Origin: Parvibaculaceae bacterium
GTDB lineage: Bacteria; Pseudomonadota; Alphaproteobacteria; Parvibaculales; Parvibaculaceae
Direction: 5' to 3'
Assembly (NCBI GenBank): GCA_029209985.1
Contig: JARGNZ010000001.1
Location: forward strand, 20,669-65,981
DNA: 45,313 nt
The number at the start of each line of letters is the position of its first letter. Positions within the stretch are counted from its first letter, which is position 1. The translations under genes were made by a program, and so were the position numbers. The notes beneath the pieces were generated by a model. That model did not search any database. It was given only the letters and a program-made list of their open reading frames with translations, and was not told the DNA's origin. Shown piece by piece: positions 28,195-37,408 of the stretch.

Positions 28195-28989
28195 ATGAAG
28201 CAATATCTCGACCTTATGGCGCGTGTGCGAGACACTGGCGCAGACAAAACAGACCGAACCGGCACTGGCACGCGTTCGGTTTTTGGCCATCAAATGCGGT
28301 TTGATCTCTCGGAAGGTTTTCCGATGGTCACTACAAAGAAGCTGCATCTTAAATCCATCATTCATGAGCTGCTGTGGTTTTTGGCAGGGGATACGAATAT
28401 TGCCTATCTCAAAGAGAATGGCGTTTCTATTTGGGATGATTGGGCGGATGAGAAGGGCGACCTTGGCCATATTTATGGCTATCAGTGGCGCTCTTGGCCA
28501 ACGCCGAGCGGCGGGCATATTGATCAAATTCAACAAGTTTTAGAGCAGATCAAAAACACACCAGATAGCCGCCGGATGATTGTATCTGCGTGGAATGTGG
28601 CTGATATTGACACCATGGCTTTGCCGCCGTGCCACTGTCTGTTCCAGTTCTATGTGGCGGATGGCAAGTTGTCGTGCCAGTTGTACCAACGCTCTGCAGA
28701 TATTTTTCTGGGAGTGCCGTTTAACATCGCTTCCTATGCGCTGCTGACAATGATGATGGCGCAAGTCTGTGGGCTGGAAGCGGGTGACTTTGTGCATACG
28801 CTTGGGGATGCGCACCTTTATTCTAATCACTTGGAACAGACGGATTTGCAATTGTCGCGGGAAGCCAAAGAGCTGCCGACGATGAAACTTAATCCTGAAG
28901 TGACAGACTTATTTGCCTTTACATATGATGACTTTGAGCTGGTGGACTATCAGGCTCACCCTCATATTTCTGCACCGGTGGCGGTATAA
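28195..28989 (+). CDS. thyA: Thymidylate synthase
   Basis: Makes dTMP from dUMP using methylene-tetrahydrofolate. The catalytic Cys is C146 in LPPCHC, at the same number as in E. coli, followed by [20 protein letters not shown]. The 264-residue length equals the standard short form. I start at ATG 28195 (MKQYLDLM); the GTG two codons earlier is possible. No strong ribosome site is seen. folA follows after two bases, so they are one operon. Confidence 0.98.
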   Translation: MKQYLDLMARVRDTGADKTDRTGTGTRSVFGHQMRFDLSEGFPMVTTKKLHLKSIIHELLWFLAGDTNIAYLKENGVSIWDDWADEKGDLGHIYGYQWRSWPTPSGGHIDQIQQVLEQIKNTPDSRRMIVSAWNVADIDTMALPPCHCLFQFYVADGKLSCQLYQRSADIFLGVPFNIASYALLTMMMAQVCGLEAGDFVHTLGDAHLYSNHLEQTDLQLSREAKELPTMKLNPEVTDLFAFTYDDFELVDYQAHPHISAPVAV

Positions 28990-28991
28990 TA

Positions 28992-29498
28992 ATGCGCATT
29001 TCAATGATTGTGGCGGTGGCTGAAAACGGGGTGATTGGCAAAGACAATGATTTGCCTTGGCGACTGTCGAATGATTTGAAATATTTTAAGCAGGTGACCA
29101 GCGGCAAGCCGGTTCTTATGGGACGTAAAACATGGGAAAGCCTGCCGCGCCGTCCTTTGCCCAACCGGGCTAATATTGTGATTACCCGTGACGCAACTTA
29201 TGAGGCTGAAGGCGCTCATGTGGTGTTGAGTGTTGAAGCTGCCATTGCAAAAGCGCGGGCGCTTCTTTCCGACAGTGCTGCGGATGAAGCGGTTATTATG
29301 GGGGGCGCGCAAATTTATAAGGCGGGTTATCCATTCGCAGATCGGCTTTATTATCCCCAAGTCCATGCGACTGTAGAAGGTGACACCTATTTTGATGAGG
29401 TAGCATTGTCCGAATGGCGGGAAGTCTCGCGCGAGCGCCACGCTGCCGGAGAGAAAGACAGTGCGGACTATTCTTGGATTGTGTACGACCGTTTTTAG
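28992..29498 (+). CDS. folA: Dihydrofolate reductase
   Basis: Regenerates tetrahydrofolate used up by ThyA. It begins MRISMIVAVAENGVIGKDND with the LPWRLSNDLKYFK substrate region, VLMGRKTWESLPRRPLPNR and a C-terminal VIMGGAQIYKAG NADPH-binding region. 168 residues is normal. The start is two bases after the thyA stop, with translation likely coupled. Confidence 0.97.
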   Translation: MRISMIVAVAENGVIGKDNDLPWRLSNDLKYFKQVTSGKPVLMGRKTWESLPRRPLPNRANIVITRDATYEAEGAHVVLSVEAAIAKARALLSDSAADEAVIMGGAQIYKAGYPFADRLYYPQVHATVEGDTYFDEVALSEWREVSRERHAAGEKDSADYSWIVYDRF

Positions 29499-29548
29499 TC
29501 AGCGGGGCGAGGGCCAGAGGCTTGTGATTTTATCTCGATGGAGATGTT

Positions 29549-29923
29549 ATGCGCTTTGAAACATTGACGCTTAAAGCGTCTCCCAATCAATATCTGGTGG
29601 CCCCGGAAGGGTTGTGTCAAAACGCCCAGCCTCATTTGATTTCCCCTACCTATGAGATGAGCGCAGAGGCACTTGAAGACCTGTTGGCTGCAAAACTATT
29701 GGCGCTGTCTCGCACAAAGGAAGCGGTGCGTGCGGCGGGGGACGGACAGCGGGCTTTCGTGCAACGCAGTGCGCTTATCGGGTTTCCTGACACATTGATT
29801 TTCCAGACGTATGAAGCAGGGGCGCAGGCCTCTCGCGTTGCCATTTACAGTCGCTCCCATATCGGCTGGTCTGACATGGGCGTGAACAATCGGCGGGTAA
29901 ACGATTTGCTGGCTCAGATTTGA
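29549..29923 (+). CDS. DUF1499 family protein
   Basis: 124-residue protein of unknown function. The C-terminal half carries the family pattern: LIGFPDTLIFQTYE, then RVAIYSRSHIGWSDMGVNNRRVNDLL, corresponding to the S-R-S...G-x-x-D-x-G-V-N-x-x-R-V signature. No signal peptide or membrane helix is apparent, whereas many DUF1499 proteins have one. The ATG at 29549 has GGAGA upstream; it is 50 bases after folA and may be in the same transcript. Confidence 0.78.
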   Translation: MRFETLTLKASPNQYLVAPEGLCQNAQPHLISPTYEMSAEALEDLLAAKLLALSRTKEAVRAAGDGQRAFVQRSALIGFPDTLIFQTYEAGAQASRVAIYSRSHIGWSDMGVNNRRVNDLLAQI

Positions 29924-30006
29924 TCGCTTGCTGGGGCTTGCATAAAAGGCTCGCCTTCCCGCACTGAAATCGCCATCATCCCTCCATATTGTAATTAAGG
30001 AGAATA

Positions 30007-30927
30007 ATGATGAGTGGCGTTGAAATTATTGCAGAAGGTTTGGCGTTTCCTGAGGGACCAATTGCGATGCCGGATGGTAGCGTGTTGGTGGTGGAAATTG
30101 CTGCCGGACAAATCACCAAGATCAGCCCAGATGGCTCCAAAGAAGTTTTGGCGAAGCCGGGTGGCGGGCCTAATGGCATGGCCTTTGGACCTGATGGGGC
30201 TTTGTATATCTGCAATAATGGTGGATTCGAATATCATTACCGTGATGGCCTTTGTATCCCCGGTGGCATTGCAAAGGATTATTCAGGCGGACGTATTGAG
30301 CGGCTTGACCTTGAGACGGGCAAGCTAGACGTTCTGTATGCAGAGTGTAATGGAATTCCGCTTAATGGTCCTAACGACATCGTTTTTGATAAGCACGGTG
30401 GCTTTTGGTTTACTGACTTGGGTAAAACGCGGGGGCGCATTAAAGACGTTGGTGCGCTGTTTTATGCAAAGCCAGATGGCAGCATGATCCGCGAAGCTGT
30501 GTTCCCCATTGAAAGCCCGAACGGGGTGGGACTGTCTCCTGATGAAGATGTGGTCTACGTCGCTGATACGGTGCCGGGCCGGTTGTGGGCATTTGATATT
30601 GCAGAACCGGGCGTGGTTGCGAAATCTGACGGGCCGTTGCCGGGTCGATTTGTAGGGGCGCCGCAAGGTTTGAATTTCTTTGATTCATTGGCGGTTGATA
30701 GTGAAGGCAATGTCTGCGTTGCAACCATTTTTAATGGAGGCATCACGTCGATTTCTCCAGATGGGTCCCAAATGATCCACATGGCCTTTGACGACTTCAT
30801 CACAACGAACATTTGTTTTGGGGGCGCGGACCTGAAGACAGCTTATGTGACCTTGTCGTCCACTGGACGGTTGGCCAAAGTGCAATGGCCGGTCGCAGGG
30901 TTGCCGTTGAACTTTCACGATAAGTAG
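30007..30927 (+). CDS. SMP-30/gluconolactonase/LRE family protein
   Basis: Six-bladed beta-propeller of 306 residues, predicted calcium- or zinc-dependent lactonase. Family motifs: EGLAFPEGPIAMPDGSVLVV, KPGGGPNGMAFGPDGALYIC, PLNGPNDIVFDKHGGFWFTD and SPNGVGLSPDEDVVYVADT. The metal-binding Glu, Asn and Asp positions (FPEGP, NGPND, SPNGV) are kept. Start is either of two adjacent ATGs at 30007/30010, with AAGGAG upstream. The substrate is unknown. A strong terminator follows. Confidence 0.9.
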   Translation: MMSGVEIIAEGLAFPEGPIAMPDGSVLVVEIAAGQITKISPDGSKEVLAKPGGGPNGMAFGPDGALYICNNGGFEYHYRDGLCIPGGIAKDYSGGRIERLDLETGKLDVLYAECNGIPLNGPNDIVFDKHGGFWFTDLGKTRGRIKDVGALFYAKPDGSMIREAVFPIESPNGVGLSPDEDVVYVADTVPGRLWAFDIAEPGVVAKSDGPLPGRFVGAPQGLNFFDSLAVDSEGNVCVATIFNGGITSISPDGSQMIHMAFDDFITTNICFGGADLKTAYVTLSSTGRLAKVQWPVAGLPLNFHDK

Positions 30928-30939
30928 ACTTTAGAACTC

Positions 30940-30969
30940 GACGGAGGCTCCTGCTCAGGAGCCTCCGTC
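30940..30969 (+). terminator. Strong intrinsic terminator
   Basis: GACGGAGGCTCCTG and CAGGAGCCTCCGTC are exact 14-base complements, followed by TGCTTTT. It is 12 bases after the lactonase stop; the mrp gene ends 60 bases further on, on the other strand. Confidence 0.85.
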
Positions 30970-31028
30970 TGCTTTTACCTGCCCGTTGGGCGTAGGTCTT
31001 GGTATCTCAGCGTTTGTGAGAAGCCTTC

Positions 31029-32174
31029 CTATGAGATGGTGATATTGGGCGCATCTCGTTTGGTGTTTGATTGGGCTTCAAGGTTTTCTTTTAGTTTCTT
31101 GGCAATGGCAATGAAGGGTGCAGCTGTTGGGCTGTTAGGGTCTTGGGCCACAATTGGTTTGCCTTGGTCCATGCCTTCACGGATTGCGGGCACAAGTGGG
31201 ACTTCGCCGAGCAGGTCCTTGCCCATTTTTTCTGCGGTGCGTTTTACGCCGCCTTGGCCAAAGATGTAGGTCTTTTCGTTTGAGCCGGGGGCTTCAAACC
31301 ACGCCATGTTTTCCACCAAGCCGAGAATGGGGATGTTGGTTTTTTCAAACATGGCAATACCGCGCACGGCGTCGAGCAAAGCGATGTCTTGGGGTGTTGA
31401 GACAATCACTGCGCCTGCAAGGGGAACTTTTTGAGCCATGGTCAATTGCGCGTCACCTGTGCCGGGGGGCATGTCGACGACGAGTAAGTCTAGCTCGCCC
31501 CACTTTACATCCATCATCATTTGTTGAAGGGCCGATTGAACCATGGGTCCCCGCCAAATCATCGCGGTGCCGGGTTCGACCATGCAGCCAATGGACATGG
31601 TTTTAATTCCATGGTTTTCCATGGGGATGAGTTTTTTGTCTTCTGTGGTTTCTGGCTTGCCAGAGAGGCCCATCATCATGGGGATGGAGGGGCCGTAAAT
31701 GTCTGCATCGAGGAGGCCGATTTTCATCCCGAGTTGCGATAAGGCCAGTGCGATATTGACTGCGACGGTGGACTTGCCGACGCCGCCTTTGCCGCTGGCG
31801 ATGGCGATGATGGCTTTTACACCGGGAATGCCTAAGGACGGTGGGGGGGCTGCCCGTTTTTTCTGTGGGGCTGCTGGTGCTACAGGCGCGGACTGGTTGG
31901 CCTCTTCCGCGCGTTCTTCGGCACTTCGGTGGGCTGTAAGGACAGCAGTGACTGAGATTAGTCCCTTTAGTTTGATCAATCGATCTTCACAGGCTTTGCG
32001 CAATGGTTCTTTCTGCGCGCCTTCGGCGGGGTCTACTTCCAATGAAAATCCGACATTGCCATTGCGGACAACCAGCCCTTGCATCATTCCTGAATCGACA
32101 ACGTTTTTGCCGGTATCTGGGTCGATGACCTCGCGCAGGGCGGATAGAATCGCTTCTTTGGAGAGTGAGCTCAT
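31029..32174 (-). CDS. mrp: Mrp/ApbC-family iron-sulfur cluster carrier ATPase
   Basis: P-loop ATPase that carries Fe-S clusters to target proteins. The N-terminal DUF59/MIP18-like domain occupies residues ~1-90, a Ala/Pro-rich linker follows, and the ATPase domain begins with the deviant Walker A GKGGVGKS at 128-135, then LDADIYGPSIP and VVDMPPGTGDAQLT. The C-terminal CPxC motif usual in this family is absent: the place reads ENMAWFEAPGSNEKTYIFG. The ATG at 32174 has AGGGA upstream and gives 381 residues; the upstream ATG at 32315 would add an unlikely leader. Confidence 0.93.
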   Translation of the reverse strand: MSSLSKEAILSALREVIDPDTGKNVVDSGMMQGLVVRNGNVGFSLEVDPAEGAQKEPLRKACEDRLIKLKGLISVTAVLTAHRSAEERAEEANQSAPVAPAAPQKKRAAPPPSLGIPGVKAIIAIASGKGGVGKSTVAVNIALALSQLGMKIGLLDADIYGPSIPMMMGLSGKPETTEDKKLIPMENHGIKTMSIGCMVEPGTAMIWRGPMVQSALQQMMMDVKWGELDLLVVDMPPGTGDAQLTMAQKVPLAGAVIVSTPQDIALLDAVRGIAMFEKTNIPILGLVENMAWFEAPGSNEKTYIFGQGGVKRTAEKMGKDLLGEVPLVPAIREGMDQGKPIVAQDPNSPTAAPFIAIAKKLKENLEAQSNTKRDAPNITIS

Positions 32175-32348
32175 GAAATTCCCTAAATTTGCTGCGGCAA
32201 CGCTGGATATTGCGCTGGTGTTAAATAGATGGTGATGCACCCTTGATATTTGCACCCAAAGTAGAAAATCGCCCAAAAAAGGCGGAAAATAGCTGTTGGG
32301 GGCGTTTGCGTGCATCTATTGCTTGTCATATAACCCGTATAAGGCCAG

Positions 32349-32376
32349 TTTCAAAAAGCAGAAACGACCCTATATA
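32349..32376 (+). promoter_or_regulatory. Possible hflK promoter
   Basis: TTTCAA (32349-32354) and TATATA (32371-32376) are 16 bases apart, about 74 bases before the hflK start. Both elements are imperfect. Confidence 0.3.
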
Positions 32377-32449
32377 AGGATATGCGACAATACGCGTAGG
32401 AAATACGCGGCATATTCGGAACTATTACAGCAAATGAGGACGCTAATCT

Positions 32450-33550
32450 ATGCCTTGGAATGATCAAAACGGCGGCGGCAACGGCGGCTGGCAGGGTGGT
32501 GGCGATAATCGCGGCCCCTGGGGAAAGCCCCCCAAAGGCGGCGGTAATGGCAATGGCCAGCAGCCCCCTGATCTAGAAGAATTGATCGCTCAGGGACAAG
32601 AGAAGCTCAGAGGCATTTTTGGCGGCGGAAAAGGCGACGGATCTGGCGCTGGTGGGATTTTTGCCATCGTTGGCTTGATTCTGGTTGCGTTCCTCGGTTT
32701 CAGTTCTGTGTACCGGGTTGATACCGATCAGCAAGGCGTTGTTCTACGCTTTGGGGAGTATGTTCGGACAGAACGCTCTGGTTTGCACTTCAAACTGCCT
32801 TATCCCATTGAGGTCGTTTATAAGCCGACGGTGACACAGATTAACTCCGTGCCTGTCGGTCTTTCAGCGGGTGAAGGCTTGATGCTGACTGGCGATGAAA
32901 ATATCGTCGACATTAATTTCACTGTGCAATGGCAAATTAAAGAAGCTGAAAGTTTCCTTTTCAATGTTGCGGCTCCTGAAAGAGCGGTTAAAGCTGTTGC
33001 GGAAAGCACCATGCGCGAAGTTGTTGGGCAGTCTGCTTTGCAAGCCTTGCTTACAACTGACCGGAATAAAGTGCAGCAAGCCGTAACGAGCTTGGTTCAG
33101 GCTACTTTGGATTCTTACAAAGCTGGCATTCTGATTACTGAGGTGAAACTTGGTGATGTGCGTCCGCCTCAGCAAGTCAATGAAGCGTTCCAAGATGTGC
33201 AAGCGGCGAAAGCTGACCAAGAGCGTGCGCAGAACGTTGCAGATGCTTATGCGAACAGCGTTATTCCAGAAGCCCGTGGTGAGGCGGCAAAAATCACACA
33301 AGCTGCAGATGCGTACCGTGAGCAGACGGTTGCAGAAGCACAAGGTGAGGCAGCCCGTTTCCTTGCTATTTATAACGAATATAAAGCGGCTAAAGGCGTA
33401 ACCCGTGAGCGGATGTACCTTGAGACGATGGAAAAGGTTCTCAGCTCCAGTAGTAAAATTGTGATCGACAACAAAGGCGGGGCCGGTGTGTTGCCGTATC
33501 TTCCGTTGAATGGATTGTCGCCTAAAGCTGCTTCAGGGAGTGCAAAATGA
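32450..33550 (+). CDS. hflK: FtsH protease modulator HflK
   Basis: Inner-membrane SPFH/band-7 protein that with HflC forms a cage around FtsH. Residues 1-55 are Gly/Asn-rich and cytoplasmic, one transmembrane helix lies at about 68-88 (IFAIVGLILVAFLGF), followed by the band-7 domain (DQQGVVLRFGEYVRTERSGL) and a long helical C-terminal region rich in Ala/Glu. 366 residues. The ATG follows GAGGA. It overlaps hflC by four bases (ATGA). Confidence 0.96.
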   Translation: MPWNDQNGGGNGGWQGGGDNRGPWGKPPKGGGNGNGQQPPDLEELIAQGQEKLRGIFGGGKGDGSGAGGIFAIVGLILVAFLGFSSVYRVDTDQQGVVLRFGEYVRTERSGLHFKLPYPIEVVYKPTVTQINSVPVGLSAGEGLMLTGDENIVDINFTVQWQIKEAESFLFNVAAPERAVKAVAESTMREVVGQSALQALLTTDRNKVQQAVTSLVQATLDSYKAGILITEVKLGDVRPPQQVNEAFQDVQAAKADQERAQNVADAYANSVIPEARGEAAKITQAADAYREQTVAEAQGEAARFLAIYNEYKAAKGVTRERMYLETMEKVLSSSSKIVIDNKGGAGVLPYLPLNGLSPKAASGSAK

Positions 33551-34416
33551 ATAAGTCAATCATTGGTGGGTTTTTCCTCCTCGTCATAGCCGTTATTGGA
33601 TATGGTTCACTCTTCACAGTTAATATGACCCAGCAAGCCATTGTGCTGCAATTTGGTGATGCGCGTAAAACGGTTACGGAACCGGGTTTGCATTTCAAAC
33701 TGCCATTCGTGCAAAATGTCATTTACATCGACAAACGCATTTTGAATTTGGACTCTCCAGTCAATAATGATCCGATTATTTCATCAGATCAGAAGCAACT
33801 TGTTGTGGATGCCTTCGCGCGGTACCAAATTGTTGATCCGCTGAAGTTTTACCAATCCATTCCAGATCCACGGAACGTCACAAGCCGGTTGCAGCCTATT
33901 TTTACATCTGCATTGCGGAATGTAGTGGGTGAAGAAACCCTTGAAACAATTGTGAGCAAAGATCGCTCTGCGCTGATGCAACGGATTGAAGAAACCTTCA
34001 ATAAAGCAGCTGGCACTTTTGGTTTGAAAGTCGTGGATGTACGTATTCGGCGTGTTGATTTGCCCGTCGCCAACAGCCGGGCCATTTTTAGCCGGATGGA
34101 AACTGCGCGTCGCCAAGAGGCTGCTCTCTTCCGTGCGCAAGGTGCAGAAGCCGCGCAGCGTATTCGCTCGAAAGCTGACCGTGATGTGACAGTGTTGCTG
34201 GCGGAAGCAAACCGGGATGGTCAGAAAACACGGGGTGAAGGGGATGCAACGCGGAACAAAATTTTCGCGGATGCCTATAACAAAGACCCTGAGTTCTTTG
34301 CGTTCTATCGTTCTATGCTTGCTTATGAAAAAAGCTTGAATGGTGAGAGCACCACGATGGTTGTCTCTCCAGACAGTGAATTCTTTCGATACTTTGCAAG
34401 CTCAACAGGGCGTTAA
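33547..34416 (+). CDS. hflC: FtsH protease modulator HflC
   Basis: Partner of HflK. One N-terminal membrane helix at about 5-23 (IIGGFFLLVIAVIGYGSLF), then the band-7 domain (QQAIVLQFGDARKTVTEPGL), with the AEANRDGQKTRGEGDATRNK helix near the C-terminus and the DPEFFAFYRSMLAYEKSL segment common to HflC. 289 residues. Translationally coupled to hflK. Confidence 0.96.
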   Translation: MNKSIIGGFFLLVIAVIGYGSLFTVNMTQQAIVLQFGDARKTVTEPGLHFKLPFVQNVIYIDKRILNLDSPVNNDPIISSDQKQLVVDAFARYQIVDPLKFYQSIPDPRNVTSRLQPIFTSALRNVVGEETLETIVSKDRSALMQRIEETFNKAAGTFGLKVVDVRIRRVDLPVANSRAIFSRMETARRQEAALFRAQGAEAAQRIRSKADRDVTVLLAEANRDGQKTRGEGDATRNKIFADAYNKDPEFFAFYRSMLAYEKSLNGESTTMVVSPDSEFFRYFASSTGR

Positions 34417-34463
34417 GTCTAGTTGAATTAGCGATGCGACGATTTTGAATGAGGCCGATTACG

Positions 34464-34646
34464 ATGAATGAGTTATTGATCGCGATCGGCCTCGTTTTTG
34501 TTTTGGAAGGGTTGGTTTTTGCCGTCTTTCCCGAGGAATGGAAAAAAATGGTGGCCACAGCGCAAAAAATGCCTGCCACCGAGTTGCGCAAAATTGGCAT
34601 AGGTGCGATGGCACTGGGCGTGTTTCTCGTTTGGTTGATCCGATAG
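34464..34646 (+). CDS. DUF2065 membrane protein
   Basis: 60-residue protein with two hydrophobic helices (LLIAIGLVFVLEGLVFAVFP and IGIGAMALGVFLVWLI) joined by the conserved EEWKKMVATAQKMPATELR segment, typical of DUF2065. It commonly follows hflC. The ATG at 34464 has TGAGG upstream; an ATG five codons earlier is also in frame. Function unknown, presumably linked to HflKC or the Do protease. Confidence 0.85.
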   Translation: MNELLIAIGLVFVLEGLVFAVFPEEWKKMVATAQKMPATELRKIGIGAMALGVFLVWLIR

Positions 34647-34944
34647 CTGGGATGACGACTAGGCTGGATGATCCCACGTAGATGCTGCGCCAAATTTTAA
34701 CGCTTTTCCACATTATCAAATTCGCTATATGGAATGGACGCGGTCAAACTTCGTCCACATTTGGGCGGCAGAGTGATGTTTGATCACGGTGAAGAGATGC
34801 TGCGTTAACCCTGTTGCAAGGCTATACGCGCATTCTGGCTCCAAAATATGGTGTGATGTGCCCTCTGAACACGGTTCAGGGTGGGTAGATATGTGAAATT
34901 TTGAAAGATGCGCATTCGTGCCGTCGGTGAATTGGGAGATACAC
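34647..34944. other. Intergenic region before the Do protease gene
   Basis: 298 bases. TTTTCC-16 bases-TATATG near 34700-34735 is a poor promoter candidate far from the gene. A weak GGGAT...ATCCC stem just after DUF2065 lacks a T-run. Nothing else is recognised. Confidence 0.4.
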
Positions 34945-36435
34945 ATGGGTTTGAGCTTGCTGGCAAAACAGTCATTTAGGGCTGCAATTCTGTCGTCGGC
35001 GCTGAGCATCGGCGTGGTTGCTGGTGTGGCGGGGACAAGCGTGCCTGCCTATGCGAAGGCTGCCCCGGCTAGTTTTGCGGATTTAGCAGAGCGGCTGTCT
35101 CCAGCGGTGGTGAATATTTCAACCTCGCAAATGGCAGAGACGCGCCGGAGCGGTCTGAGCCCGCGTTTGCCGGAGGGCAGTCCCTTTGGCGAGTTTTTTG
35201 ATGAATTTCTGGATCGTCAAGGGCAGGGCGGCAAGGGCCAATCTGTTCCGCGTAAAGTGCAATCGCTTGGCTCTGGCTTTGTGATCGATGCCAAGGGGAT
35301 CATCATTACCAATAACCACGTGGTCGCCAAAGCTGATGAGATCATGGTGAACTTTCCCGATGGCACTAAATTGCCAGCGGAAGTTATTGGAACGGACCCT
35401 AAGACCGATATTGCTGTGCTAAAAGTAAAGCCCGAGAGTGATTTGGTTGCCGTGAAATTTGGGAAAAGTGAAAAGTCCCGAGTGGGTGATTGGGTTGTGG
35501 CCATTGGGAACCCCTTTGGTTTGGGGGGCACGGTGACGGCGGGGATTATTTCTGCCATCAACCGGGACATCAATGCAGGGCCTTATGACGACTTCATTCA
35601 AACAGATGCGTCGATCAACCGAGGCAACTCTGGTGGGCCATTGTTTAATATGGACGGGGATGTGATTGGCGTGAACACGGCCATCATCTCGCCTTCTGGT
35701 GGCTCGATTGGTATTGGTTTTTCTGTGCCCGCAGCAACAGCGGTGCCTGTTATTGAGCAGCTTCAAAGTTTTGGTGAAACACGTCGTGGCTGGTTGGGTG
35801 TTAAAATCCAAGGGGTGACGGATGAGATTGCTGAAGGGCTCGGCATGGATGAAGCCATGGGCGCTTTGGTGGCTGGTGTCACTGAAGGCGGGCCAGCAGC
35901 TGATGCAAAGCTTGAGAGCGGCGATGTGATTGTAGAGTTTGATGGTCGCGATGTGCCGGAAATGCGTGATCTGCCGCGTATGGTTGCCGAAACTGAAATT
36001 GGCCGCGATGTTGTTGTTGTGGTGGTGCGTGATGGCGAGCGCAAAAAACTATCCGTGACCCTTGGCCGTTTGGAAGAAGCTGAAGAAAAAGAATTGGCGG
36101 ATGCTAAAGACAGCACTGATGACAAGGGCGCTCCCATTACGTTAGGCATGTCGTTGTCGACAATTGATGATGAAGCGCGCCGTCGTTTCAGTATGGATGA
36201 GGACACGAAAGGTGTGCTTGTCGATGCGGTTGATCCGGCAAGCTTTGCGGCAACCCAAGGTTTGCGTGCGGGCGATGTGATTGTTGAAGTGGCAAAAGAA
36301 GCTGTTTCCACTCCTGCTGAGGTGAAAAAGATTGTGGCCGAACAAACAGAGAAGGGGCGTAAGTCCGTGCTTCTTTTGGTGTCGAGCACAGGTGATATGC
36401 GGTTTGTTGCGGTGCGGATTGAAGAGAAGAAATAA
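34945..36435 (+). CDS. Do family periplasmic serine protease
   Basis: DegP/DegQ-like protease and chaperone for misfolded envelope proteins. A Sec signal peptide ends at AYA (residue 37). The catalytic triad is H125 (ITNNHVV), D155 (TDIAVLKV) and S229 (RGNSGGPL); two PDZ domains follow at about 285-385 and 400-490. At 496 residues it has the usual two-PDZ length. The start at 34945 has GGGAG upstream; a GTG nine codons earlier is in frame but would precede the signal peptide. About 300 bases separate it from DUF2065, so it may have its own promoter; I saw no convincing sigma32 or sigmaE site. Confidence 0.95.
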   Translation: MGLSLLAKQSFRAAILSSALSIGVVAGVAGTSVPAYAKAAPASFADLAERLSPAVVNISTSQMAETRRSGLSPRLPEGSPFGEFFDEFLDRQGQGGKGQSVPRKVQSLGSGFVIDAKGIIITNNHVVAKADEIMVNFPDGTKLPAEVIGTDPKTDIAVLKVKPESDLVAVKFGKSEKSRVGDWVVAIGNPFGLGGTVTAGIISAINRDINAGPYDDFIQTDASINRGNSGGPLFNMDGDVIGVNTAIISPSGGSIGIGFSVPAATAVPVIEQLQSFGETRRGWLGVKIQGVTDEIAEGLGMDEAMGALVAGVTEGGPAADAKLESGDVIVEFDGRDVPEMRDLPRMVAETEIGRDVVVVVVRDGERKKLSVTLGRLEEAEEKELADAKDSTDDKGAPITLGMSLSTIDDEARRRFSMDEDTKGVLVDAVDPASFAATQGLRAGDVIVEVAKEAVSTPAEVKKIVAEQTEKGRKSVLLLVSSTGDMRFVAVRIEEKK

Positions 36436-36499
36436 TCCTCCCTTCAACCGTTGACCGTGTGAAATCGGTTGATGTGTGAACTTTGGAAATCCGGTGAGC

Positions 36500-37387
36500 T
36501 TAGGCTTGCCGGATTTCTTTTTGGTTATAGCCTTGAATGTAGAGCAAGGCTGTGAGGTCGCCGTGGTCGATTTGGGCAGGCGCGGCGGCGGCCACAACGG
36601 GTTTTGCATGTAAGGCAACGCCTAAACCTGCTTCGCCAATCATGCCCAGATCGTTTGCCCCGTCTCCAACTGCCATGGTTTGGGAGGTTGGAAACCCATA
36701 TTGTTGGGAGAGGCTGTGGAGAGCGTCCACTTTGGCTTGGCGTCCGAGAATGGGTTCGCCCACGTCACCGGTTAAGATGCCATCTTTGATGATGAGGGTG
36801 TTGGCCTGGTTGGTGTCGAAGCCAACCGCCTGGGCAATGCGTTGAGTGAAATAGGTAAACCCACCGGAGACCAAAGCTGTTTTGCCGCCGTTGGCGTGCA
36901 TGGTGGCACATAGGGCGCGGCCCCCGGGTGTTTGCGTGATTTTGCTGTGATAGACTTCTTCTAAGGCGCTTTCCGCAAGCCCCTTGAGCAAGCCCACACG
37001 TTCACGTAACGCTGGATCAAATTCCAATTCGCCGCGCATGGCGCGGGCGGTGATGTCTGAGATTTGAGGTTTGATGCCTAGCGCGTCTGCCAATTCATCG
37101 ATGCATTCTTGCTCGATGATGGTTGAATCCATATCGGCCACGAGTAGGTTTTTGCGGCGATCGACGATTGGCTGGGCGACTACGTCTAGGGTTAAGCCCT
37201 TTAGGCTGGCGCGGGCTTGTTTGACAGCCTCTTCTGGGGCGAGGTGGTCAAAGGTTAGATCGCAGGCATGATCGGGGCAGAGCCAAGTTGCCGGGCCGGT
37301 TTGCCCTAAAGCATCGGCGACAGATTGCACGGTCTGCGCGGAGAGTGGGGTTGACGGGTTGCCAATAAGCGTTAGGACGTATTTCAT
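36500..37387 (-). CDS. serB: Phosphoserine phosphatase
   Basis: HAD-family enzyme giving serine, the last step of the phosphorylated pathway. The nucleophile motif DMDST is at 85-89 (D85), SGGFTYF supplies motif II, and GDGANDLGMI is the C-terminal metal-binding motif. The first ~75 residues resemble the N-terminal regulatory part of SerB. 295 residues. It is divergent from miaA, with only 21 bases between start codons. Confidence 0.95.
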   Translation of the reverse strand: MKYVLTLIGNPSTPLSAQTVQSVADALGQTGPATWLCPDHACDLTFDHLAPEEAVKQARASLKGLTLDVVAQPIVDRRKNLLVADMDSTIIEQECIDELADALGIKPQISDITARAMRGELEFDPALRERVGLLKGLAESALEEVYHSKITQTPGGRALCATMHANGGKTALVSGGFTYFTQRIAQAVGFDTNQANTLIIKDGILTGDVGEPILGRQAKVDALHSLSQQYGFPTSQTMAVGDGANDLGMIGEAGLGVALHAKPVVAAAAPAQIDHGDLTALLYIQGYNQKEIRQA

Positions 37388-37408
37388 CAGAGCTCCATCA
37401 GGAAACAG

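Noticed and set aside
34725-35009. 94-codon minus-strand frame ahead of the Do protease gene
   Set aside because: No ribosome site or domain, and it overlaps the signal-peptide coding region on the other strand.
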